Positions 53,589-61,106 of a stretch of DNA of 64,000 nt are shown piece after piece. The DNA comes from Bacteroidaceae bacterium (GTDB taxonomy: Bacteria > Bacteroidota > Bacteroidia > Bacteroidales > Bacteroidaceae): contig JAFSKR010000044.1 in the NCBI GenBank assembly GCA_017448825.1, forward strand, positions 31,884 through 95,883, in the 5' to 3' direction. Positions within the stretch are counted from its first letter, which is position 1. Every line of letters starts with the position of its first letter. Made by a program: the position numbers and the translations under genes. A model generated the notes under the pieces. It saw only the letters and a list, made by a program, of their open reading frames with translations. It searched no databases and was not told the origin of the DNA.

Positions 53589-54464
53589 TCAAACGATGAC
53601 CTTCGTCTTTCGATAATTCTCCCTAAAAGCACTGGGAGTGCATCCCTTCTTCTTCTTAAAGATACGATTGAAGTTGCTCACGTTATTGAAGCCACAGTCG
53701 TAACAGATTTCCACAATCGAGTTGGTGCTGTCTGCCAACATTCGGGCAGCGTGCCCCAACCGTACATCGATGATGTAGTCGCTGATGCTCTTGCCTGTGC
53801 GCAGTTTGAAGAAACGGCTGAATGCCGTGGGAGTCATGCTGGCAATGTCGGCCAACATCTGTAGACGTATCTCGTCACGGTAATGCGTGTCGATATACTC
53901 CTCAACCTTCTTCACACGGCGACTTTCGGGTGAGTTTTGTACATGGGCAAACGCTGAACTGGTGAGCAGATGGTAGCCGTCTTGTAGCGACAACTCATAT
54001 AGAATCTCGAAAAGTTTTAGGACACGATAGAATCCTGGCTGTGTACGGGTAATCTCGTGGATGCGGTCATATAGACGCATAATGGAGGACAGTTCGAAGG
54101 CGATGCCATTCTGCGCGTTTTGAAACAACTTCCTCAAACTGCTCATTTGGTTTTTCTCCAACAGGGTCTTTCCCAGCAGGTCGGTGGAGAACTGGATGGT
54201 GATTTCATGCACCCCTTCCATCTTACAATCATTCTGTTCCCATGCGTGTTCCAAGCCGCTCCCCAACAGCACCAAGTCATAATTCTGCAGCACCTCTATT
54301 GAGTCACCCACAATACGCTTAGCTCCCTCGCAATTTTCGATAAAGTTCAGTTCCATCTCGTCGTGCTTGTGCAACGGATAGGTAAAGCTATCCTTCTGCC
54401 TGTCCACCAGATAGAAGCAGTCCTTCTCCGACAATGGGGTGATTTCTGTAATGACGTTATTCAT
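53589..54464 (-). CDS. AraC-family transcriptional regulator with cupin sensor
   Basis: About 291 residues from the ATG at 54464 (a longer frame starts at 54479). An N-terminal cupin-like ligand domain (about 20-130, with YPLHKHDEMELNFIENCEG) is joined to a C-terminal double helix-turn-helix (about 190-285, VKKVEEYIDTHYRDEIRLQM, MTPTAFSRFFKLRTGKSISD, CYDCGFNNVSNFNRIFKKKK). It lies within the operon, 22 bp after GH2 and 90 bp before the esterase genes, and probably controls this glucomannan cluster in response to a small sugar. The long downstream gap may hold a second promoter, but I could not identify one. Confidence 0.9.
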   Translation of the reverse strand: MNNVITEITPLSEKDCFYLVDRQKDSFTYPLHKHDEMELNFIENCEGAKRIVGDSIEVLQNYDLVLLGSGLEHAWEQNDCKMEGVHEITIQFSTDLLGKTLLEKNQMSSLRKLFQNAQNGIAFELSSIMRLYDRIHEITRTQPGFYRVLKLFEILYELSLQDGYHLLTSSAFAHVQNSPESRRVKKVEEYIDTHYRDEIRLQMLADIASMTPTAFSRFFKLRTGKSISDYIIDVRLGHAARMLADSTNSIVEICYDCGFNNVSNFNRIFKKKKGCTPSAFRENYRKTKVIV

Positions 54465-54486
54465 ATTTTTTAATCCCAACTTTCAA

Positions 54487-57372
54487 CTATTCTTCCTTGT
54501 AGTCAGTGATGTTCTTCACTCCTTGAATGTTTCTCGTTTTCGTTTCGCTGTAGAGCAAAGCGCGTAGTTCCTCCACCGTGATATCCAACTCAGGTTGGAA
54601 ATCAAGGCTTATCACATACTGATGAACCGCATCAGCGTATGCTTTCCCCTCCACATAGTCAGCAATGGCTTCAAAGTTGGTCGTTGCGAGAAGTAACTTT
54701 CCCTTTCCCACTCTAAATTCCATCAGGATGCCTAATTTATGATTTCGTTCCACATTGTCCACCGTCTGAATGATAGGACGATAGTTCTTATTGAGCGAGT
54801 TCAAGATGAGCGGACGCGAGTTCAAGGCGATGCTCCACCACTGCCAGTCGCTTCGTCCCTCGGTGGGGAAGTTCTTAAAGAGCGGATGGTCAGGATTCAT
54901 CAGCATTCCAAGTGTACCTGGCGATATCGGTTTGTTGTTGTTCTCGCTGATGGTTTTGAACATGGCATAGTTCCAATAGTCAGGAGTGAACAAACCTCCC
55001 ACACTTTGTTTCTCAATGCTCGATAGCTTTGGTGCCAGCACCACCGACTTCCCTTGCTGCAACGCACGGAGCACCCGAGTGTCCAGCGTGTCTGCCCAAA
55101 GGAAACTACCCTCCCCCTTTAAGGGGAGTGAGGAGTGGGTCTCAGAGGTCAGTGAGGAGGTGGTCTTATACACCCACATCTTATAATAGTTGTGATACTC
55201 CCCCGTTTGGAGTTCCAGTCGCAATTGAGTAGATTTGGTAATGTCATTCAACGGAACCTCCATCTCACCCACCTTCACCACATCTCCTTGCCACACATCC
55301 ACATAATCTATTTCACCCTCACGCCAGAACCCATCTGTACGATTCCCTTCATTATCCACGCTATAAAGCCTCCATGTCAGCGGCTTGTGGTAGTCCTCCT
55401 CCGTATAGTTGCTGAGGACAACGTCAGCCCTCAATGTGTCGAGCGCATCCCAACAGAACGACTCCATCTCAGCCATTGGCACCACGGGAGCGTTCCAACC
55501 TCGAAAGTCCTTTGCACTCACCAACCCCTTACTGTCCATGAACGCATCCAGAATGCCACATAGCGCACTGCCCTGACCAGGATAGTCCTTGATGTCCAAC
55601 AGCTGAAAGCCCCCAAAGCCAGGAGTCCTCATACAGTACTCCATGTCCGCCTTGTAGCAATCCACCGACCACTTGCCCGTCGCCTCATGGAAAGGCTCCA
55701 CCAGCCCCGTCAGACCATTCTCCTTCAGTCGGTCACGGAAAATCTCAAGGTTGTACGGATAAAGCACACCCGTATATTTAGGAATCTCCTTATAGTCAGG
55801 ATAAATTTGGAACTGGCACGTCTCATGGCTCACGATGGGCACCTGACAAAGCGACACCACATGACTGAAATTCCCCCTCGTCGTGGGACGGTTCCAGTTC
55901 AAGATACCCCCATGCTCCGCATCGGCAAAAGAAAAACTCGTTCTCGCATGCGTAGAGAATCCCTCACCACCTCCTACACGGCAAGTGATGTAGAAATCCT
56001 CAGCGGGAGCCGCAGACCCTCCTCCTCTTCTTTTCGGTCCTCGCCATCCCAAGTCATTATTACTACCCTGACAATACAGATGACGCGGATCCTTCTCCCT
56101 GAACTCGTCCAGCCACCGTGCCATCATCTCGTTATCCCCCCACAGCTCATTGCCCAAGCCAAGCCCCATGAACGAAGGGTGATTACCCAGAAAATCAAGC
56201 ACACCGAACGCCTCCGCCCTCAAGAAATTGTTCAACTCCACCGTCGTGCTGTCTATCGTACCCCACATCGGCAATTCCGTATGCAGATACACCCCCAACT
56301 CATCCGCAGCCGTAAAAGCTGCCTCTGTCGGTGTGTAAGAGTGGAAACGGAAGTGATTGATGCCATACTGCTTCGCTACCACAAACAGCCGTCGCCACAC
56401 ATCCACATCCGTAGGACAATATCCCGTCAGCGGAAAGACACACCCATCATGAGTGCCCCGCAAGAACGTCCTGTAACCATTAATAGCAAATTGAGTGCCC
56501 TCCGTCGAAAACTTCCTCATGCCAAACCTCCTTGCCACGCTATCCGTCGAAGCCTTGCCTTTCAAGGTCACACACATCGTGTAGAGGTTAGGGTGAAACT
56601 CGCTCCACAGGTGCGGGTTCTCCCCCATGTCCATCGTCAATTCCACATCGGGATGGGAACCTGCATCCAGCTTCATCCTCTTTCTCACCACAGCATCCAC
56701 GCCCCCCTCATCCTCATACACGCTTCGTGACAAGCAGACCTCATACCACCCCGTCTTCTCCACCTGCACATCCATCCTCACCTTCACCTCATTCATCTCC
56801 ACATCAGGATAAAGCTGTACACGACGAATAAAAGAAGGAGGCAACGCCACAATCTCCAGCCTACCCAAGATACCATTCCAATTCGTTTGCGTGGCATCCG
56901 TCCATGCGTGAGAACCATGCACACCACTGGGCACCGCCTCATCACGATTATCAATCTCGATTTTCAGGTGATGCCTCCCCGCCGTCATCCGTGGCAACCA
57001 ATAGACATGAGGAGAGAACAAGCTATTGCAACCACCCAGAGCCTCTTCGTCCACCCACACTTTGCTCGGTTTCGTGCGTTCCATCACCAACATCAGCCTC
57101 CTGCCTTCCATCTCCTTCGGGATATCCACATCACGCTCGTAGGTCACCACCCCTACGTATGGGTAGAGCCTCGTCAACTGTGTCGTCACATCAGTGGGGT
57201 GCTTACCATCACCCAAATGGTTTTCGTCCGTCGTACCTGGCAGACGACATTCTCCCAACGACGACTTCCATACACCCGAAAGGTCAACCGTTTGGCGTTG
57301 TGCGACGGCACTTGCCAACGCCAGCAGCCACACACAAGATAATATCAGCGTCCTCTGTCTCATAAGCATCAT
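54487..57372 (-). CDS. Exported GH2-family glycosidase of uncertain specificity
   Basis: A 961-residue protein with signal peptide (to about residue 24). The GH2 layout is a sugar-binding jelly roll (about 28-180, GVVTYERDVDIP), an Ig-like domain (180-285) and the barrel with FRFHSYTPTEAAFTAADELG (341-360), LHTELPMWG and the acid/base GLGLGNELWG (403-412, Glu409). The expected nucleophile region may be VSHETCQF, since the usual TEYG/SEFG is not present. Beyond the barrel is a long C-terminal extension. Residues about 735-760 (LTSETHSSLPLKGEG) are encoded by a palindromic repeat element. A beta-mannosidase or beta-galactosidase role is possible; neither is shown. It is first in the GH94 operon, with a promoter element at 57404-57411. 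Confidence 0.82.
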   Translation of the reverse strand: MMLMRQRTLILSCVWLLALASAVAQRQTVDLSGVWKSSLGECRLPGTTDENHLGDGKHPTDVTTQLTRLYPYVGVVTYERDVDIPKEMEGRRLMLVMERTKPSKVWVDEEALGGCNSLFSPHVYWLPRMTAGRHHLKIEIDNRDEAVPSGVHGSHAWTDATQTNWNGILGRLEIVALPPSFIRRVQLYPDVEMNEVKVRMDVQVEKTGWYEVCLSRSVYEDEGGVDAVVRKRMKLDAGSHPDVELTMDMGENPHLWSEFHPNLYTMCVTLKGKASTDSVARRFGMRKFSTEGTQFAINGYRTFLRGTHDGCVFPLTGYCPTDVDVWRRLFVVAKQYGINHFRFHSYTPTEAAFTAADELGVYLHTELPMWGTIDSTTVELNNFLRAEAFGVLDFLGNHPSFMGLGLGNELWGDNEMMARWLDEFREKDPRHLYCQGSNNDLGWRGPKRRGGGSAAPAEDFYITCRVGGGEGFSTHARTSFSFADAEHGGILNWNRPTTRGNFSHVVSLCQVPIVSHETCQFQIYPDYKEIPKYTGVLYPYNLEIFRDRLKENGLTGLVEPFHEATGKWSVDCYKADMEYCMRTPGFGGFQLLDIKDYPGQGSALCGILDAFMDSKGLVSAKDFRGWNAPVVPMAEMESFCWDALDTLRADVVLSNYTEEDYHKPLTWRLYSVDNEGNRTDGFWREGEIDYVDVWQGDVVKVGEMEVPLNDITKSTQLRLELQTGEYHNYYKMWVYKTTSSLTSETHSSLPLKGEGSFLWADTLDTRVLRALQQGKSVVLAPKLSSIEKQSVGGLFTPDYWNYAMFKTISENNNKPISPGTLGMLMNPDHPLFKNFPTEGRSDWQWWSIALNSRPLILNSLNKNYRPIIQTVDNVERNHKLGILMEFRVGKGKLLLATTNFEAIADYVEGKAYADAVHQYVISLDFQPELDITVEELRALLYSETKTRNIQGVKNITDYKEE
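55105..55175. repeat. Palindromic element inside the GH2 coding sequence
   Basis: CTCCCC, loop CTTTAA, GGGGAG (55111-55128), followed by GTGAGGAG-type direct repeats, lies in frame inside the gene and encodes a Ser/Thr/Gly-rich loop. It is similar in kind to the element within GH130 at 7155-7186. Confidence 0.45.
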
Positions 57373-57403
57373 TCTGTGAAATGTAAAATGTGAAATTGCA
57401 AGC

Positions 57404-57411
57404 CAAAGTTA
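57404..57411 (-). promoter_or_regulatory. -7 promoter element of the GH2-to-GH94 operon
   Basis: TAACTTTG on the minus strand, 32 bp ahead of the GH2 start. It is arranged divergently with the promoter at 57519-57526, sharing a 107-bp regulatory space. Confidence 0.55.
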
Positions 57412-57518
57412 CGCATTATTTATCAATAAAAAGAAAAAGTTGACAATGATTTATAGGAAAAATAACAGAAATAGGGTAAAAAAGTATCATTTATGCCCTA
57501 TTGAACCTTCTTTTTCAC

Positions 57519-57526
57519 TACCTTTG
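57519..57526 (+). promoter_or_regulatory. -7 promoter element of the patatin gene
   Basis: TACCTTTG, 20 bp before the ATG at 57547. Confidence 0.6.
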
Positions 57527-57546
57527 TGACTTAAACGACAGAAAAG

Positions 57547-58395
57547 ATGAAAACAGGATTGGTACTCGAAGGCGGCGGAATGCGGTCGCTCTTCTCGGAA
57601 GGTTTTTTTGATGTGATGCAGGCAGAAGGCATTAAGGTCGATGGCATCATCGGGGTGTCTGCCGGAGCGTTGTTTGGCTGCAACTTCAAGTCTCATCAGC
57701 CAGGGCGCGGACTGCGTTACAACATCCGCTTCAAGGACGACGCACGCTACATGGGGTGGCGGTCAATGCTGACGACGGGCAACTACGTCAATCCCCAGTT
57801 TGCCTACCACACCATGCCGTTGGAGCTGGACGTGTTCGACATCCCCACCTTCGAGGCTGACCCGACGGAGTTCCATGTCGTCTGCACCGATGTGGAGACG
57901 GGGCAAACCGTCTATCACCGCATCGACCATGTGGACGACCACACGCTGGAGTGGTTCCGCGCCACAGGCTCCATGCCCGTCGTTTCCCGCCCCGTCTCCA
58001 TCGACGGCCAGCTGCTGCTCGACGGGGGCATGACCGACTGCATCCCCCTCCGGCACTTCCAAGAGATTGGCTACGAAAAGAATATCGTCATCCTGACCCG
58101 TCCGAAAGGGTACAAAAAAAAGCCGACTCACATCGGCTTTCTCTTCCGCCTTTTCCACCCCAGGCACCCACGGGTAACGGAGTGTATGAAAAGGCGACAC
58201 GAAATGTATAACGCTGAACTCCAATATCTTGAAGCCGAGGTCAAGAAGGGCAACACCCTCCTCATCTACCCCGACCATCCCCTCGACATTGGCCGCACCG
58301 AACTGAACGAAGCGAAGCTCCGTGCCATCTACGAGCATGGTCAGGAGAAAGCCCTGACCATGTTACCTATTTTACGTTCGTTTCTTGAAGCGTGA
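57547..58395 (+). CDS. Patatin-like phospholipase, YjjU-type
   Basis: A 282-residue protein without signal peptide, so probably cytoplasmic. It has the oxyanion loop LVLEGGGMRSLFSEG (5-19), nucleophile IGVSAGALFG (35-44, Ser38), and catalytic Asp159 in LLLDGGMTDCIPL. A basic C-terminal region contains NIVILTRPKGYKKKPTH. The LEGGGMR/SAGAL form is that of the YjjU/RssA-like group rather than plant patatin. It is a single gene between divergent promoter and shared terminator. Lipid hydrolase activity is expected; the physiological role is unknown. No apparent link to glycan use. Confidence 0.92.
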   Translation: MKTGLVLEGGGMRSLFSEGFFDVMQAEGIKVDGIIGVSAGALFGCNFKSHQPGRGLRYNIRFKDDARYMGWRSMLTTGNYVNPQFAYHTMPLELDVFDIPTFEADPTEFHVVCTDVETGQTVYHRIDHVDDHTLEWFRATGSMPVVSRPVSIDGQLLLDGGMTDCIPLRHFQEIGYEKNIVILTRPKGYKKKPTHIGFLFRLFHPRHPRVTECMKRRHEMYNAELQYLEAEVKKGNTLLIYPDHPLDIGRTELNEAKLRAIYEHGQEKALTMLPILRSFLEA

Positions 58396-58409
58396 GTAAG
58401 TTAAAAGTT

Positions 58410-58488
58410 AAAAACTAAAAGCTAAAAGTGAAAGGATGTCCTGTTAACAAGAGGCATAGGTAACTTTCACTTTTAGTTTTTAGTTTTT
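58410..58488. terminator. Bidirectional terminator hairpin spanning the end of GH30
   Basis: Inverted repeat of 25 bp (58410-58434 / 58464-58488) with a single mismatch and a 29-nt loop, built of AACTAAAA units. It gives T-rich ends in both directions, closing the patatin gene and the GH30 gene, whose last codons and stop (58473) lie within the right arm. Confidence 0.65.
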
Positions 58489-61052
58489 AGTTTCTTCACC
58501 TTGCCATCTGCGGTACGGACGATGACCAAATGTCCCTTCGACAGGTTCGCGGGGTTCACAATGGGTCGGCCCTCCAGGTCGTAATAGCGCGTGGCGGTGT
58601 GCGAGTCGGTCGCAAGGTCGGCGATGGCTAAAACGGTGCTGCTGAACGGGATGAACGCCTCCTGCGAGTCAATCTGCGCATAGACACCGAAAGGCGACAG
58701 CGTGGAGACAGCCGTCAGACGTTTCCATCCCCATTGTCCGTCTTCCTGCCCGAGCACGTAATCCCCGACGAAAAGCGGCAACTCCACGTAGGTGCCTCGA
58801 TACAGGGCATCCATCGGACTCCTGACAAACGACACATCGCCACTACCCGTGAAAGTCACGTCGCCTTCTGCCATCACCAGCACGGGCTGATGCGCCTCGA
58901 TGGCGGTCAACTCCTGCAAGGCGAAATCGTCGGCAAGGGCGTATGCCTGCACGTCCGCTGGAACGCTGGCCGCAAACGGCAACACCAGCATTCGGGCACC
59001 CTCCACATGCGCCGTCAGCGTGGCGGCATCTGCCGTGAAGGCATTGGCAGGACGGAAATCGCCGCCATCAGCCCACAGCTGTAGGTCAGGACAAACGGTT
59101 CCCTTCACCGCATTCGCCGTGGTGACGGCACTTTCCGCCAGAAGATAGAGGATGCGGTTGGAACCCTCCTGCCCCCACGACACATCGGTGGGCAGGTCAG
59201 TCACTCCCGTCATATCGAGGCTGGTGCAAGCGGCATCCGACGTGTACTCCTGCACATAGCTGTCGTCGGCCACGTAGGCACCTGTCAGCGTCGCCGCATA
59301 GTCGCCTCCGTTGGAGAGGTAAACATCGCCAAACGAGATGGTGAGGTGAGAGACCGCATTGTCGCAGGTCAGCGAGATGAGTCCGATGCAACCATCGGTC
59401 AGGGTGGTCGGCGAGAGGTCGAACACCAAATCGAAGTTTTCCCCACGGCTCAAATCCATCCGTCCATAGTCGTGCTGAGCCAGCTGGTTCTGGCTGTTCA
59501 CGTAAATCAGCGTGGTGGCACCAGCCGTGAGCGAACTGGTGGTGGTCACTTTCTTGACGTGCATCACCAGCTGCGAGAAGCGTTCGCTGAGTGCCACATA
59601 CCCGTAGTTGGCGGTGGTGCGCGACGAGATGAGGGGGTTGGACGAGTCGAAGGTCTTGGTCTTGCCACTCATCTTGTAGGTGGTGCCAAACATCGTCTTG
59701 GTGGCCTTCATGTCGTCAAGACGGTCAAAGCGGGTCGTGGTGCCCTTCATGTTGGAGGACTGACGGTCACGCGAACGCACGAAGAGCACCGTGCAGACAC
59801 TCTGGGCGGCAATCTCCACCACTGGGCGGCACGTCTCCGTCTCTTCCGTCAAGGCGGTCTTCATGCAGTTTCGTGTCTTATTGGTCGTGTACAGCTCGCC
59901 CTTCTCGGTGTAGAAAGGCAAATCCACCGTCAGCGTCACCGCCTCGTTGGGGTTGGCGACGACCACCGCCACCGTGTCGCCCGTCTGTGAAAGGTAGGCA
60001 GAGCTTTCCAAGCTGCTGCCGCTCCACGTGGCGTCGATGCGTGTCATGCCTGTGACGAACCTCGCAAAATGCGCCATCAGATAGCCGCGCTTCGTGACGG
60101 TGCCGTTGGACGTGCCGCGCTGGCCGTCGCCCAACATGCCGTAGTAACGCTTGGCCGCATAGTGAATCCAGGCGTTGAAGTCGCCCAGCATACAGGTGTT
60201 GATGGCTGTAAAGAAATTAAAAAAATCCTTCGAAAAATCGAAGCTGCGCGTGTTGTTCTCCAGCTCGTTCCAATTGATTAGGTATTCCGTCATCCAGATT
60301 TCCTTGCCCTTCTTGGCGAGGTTCTTGTAGGCCGACTGGATGCCGCCGTACTGATGTCCGCCGTAGATGTCGAAACAGTCGAGCACATCGGTCTTGTTCA
60401 GCGCATTGGCATAGGTGTCGCTCACCGCCAGCGTCTCGGGAGCCATCACCTTGCAGCTGATGGTCTTGCCGTAGGTCTTCACAAATTCTGCTATCTCCGA
60501 AGCATCCCACAGGCAACCGGCATACTGTGCTGGCCAGTCAGGCTCATTCTGGATGGAGATGGCATCGAGTTCCACGCCGTTCTTACGCAGATACTGCACG
60601 TACTCCTCCAGATACTGGGCATAGTCTGGCCAGTTCGCCCGTTTCAGCTTGCCCGTCGTGCCGTCCTCGTTCTTCGCGTTGATGGTTCCGTTCGTCTTCC
60701 ACTCGGCAGGTTGTCCCCACGGCGAGGCGAACACGATGAGTCCCATCTGCTTGGCCTTCTTCGCCGTGGCCAACGACTGACTCCAGCTGGATTTCCCGAT
60801 GGGGATGTAGAGGCGCATGATGTTGCACCCCACTGTGCTTCCCTTGCCCCACACCTTCTCGATCTCGGCGTTCGACATGTGGTTATAGCCAAACTGAGGA
60901 CTGCACACGAAGCCGCCAAAGCCCGTGATGCGCTGGTGAGCACTCTGTGCGTCAAGGCGCACCGTCGCTTTCGTCTGCGCCAAAGCTGCCTGTGCTCCGC
61001 TCATGCAGAGCAACGCTGCCACTAATATAGGTTTCAATAAAGTATGCTTCAT
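58473..61052 (-). CDS. Glucuronoxylanase-type GH30 (subfamily 8-like) with C-terminal extension
   Basis: An 859-residue secreted enzyme cutting xylan near glucuronic-acid side groups. It has a signal peptide (to about residue 25) and a GH30 barrel with ITGFGGFVCS (42-51), VGCNIMRLYIPIG, FASPWGQPAEWKTNG, AISIQNEPDWPAQY (164-177; acid/base Glu170), EIWMTEYLINW (251-261; nucleophile Glu256) and a beta-side domain to about 430. A long C-terminal part (about 440-820) is beta-rich and of unknown fold. The end RYYDLEGRPIVNPANLSKGH and VKKLKTKN looks like a secretion tail. It is co-directional with GH115 54 bp upstream. The two activities act on the same polymer. Confidence 0.88.
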   Translation of the reverse strand: MKHTLLKPILVAALLCMSGAQAALAQTKATVRLDAQSAHQRITGFGGFVCSPQFGYNHMSNAEIEKVWGKGSTVGCNIMRLYIPIGKSSWSQSLATAKKAKQMGLIVFASPWGQPAEWKTNGTINAKNEDGTTGKLKRANWPDYAQYLEEYVQYLRKNGVELDAISIQNEPDWPAQYAGCLWDASEIAEFVKTYGKTISCKVMAPETLAVSDTYANALNKTDVLDCFDIYGGHQYGGIQSAYKNLAKKGKEIWMTEYLINWNELENNTRSFDFSKDFFNFFTAINTCMLGDFNAWIHYAAKRYYGMLGDGQRGTSNGTVTKRGYLMAHFARFVTGMTRIDATWSGSSLESSAYLSQTGDTVAVVVANPNEAVTLTVDLPFYTEKGELYTTNKTRNCMKTALTEETETCRPVVEIAAQSVCTVLFVRSRDRQSSNMKGTTTRFDRLDDMKATKTMFGTTYKMSGKTKTFDSSNPLISSRTTANYGYVALSERFSQLVMHVKKVTTTSSLTAGATTLIYVNSQNQLAQHDYGRMDLSRGENFDLVFDLSPTTLTDGCIGLISLTCDNAVSHLTISFGDVYLSNGGDYAATLTGAYVADDSYVQEYTSDAACTSLDMTGVTDLPTDVSWGQEGSNRILYLLAESAVTTANAVKGTVCPDLQLWADGGDFRPANAFTADAATLTAHVEGARMLVLPFAASVPADVQAYALADDFALQELTAIEAHQPVLVMAEGDVTFTGSGDVSFVRSPMDALYRGTYVELPLFVGDYVLGQEDGQWGWKRLTAVSTLSPFGVYAQIDSQEAFIPFSSTVLAIADLATDSHTATRYYDLEGRPIVNPANLSKGHLVIVRTADGKVKKLKTKN

Positions 61053-61106
61053 GTGATTGTTTGTTGTTTTAGGTTGATTATTCTATGTTGTTGGTCGCTT
61101 GAAAGG

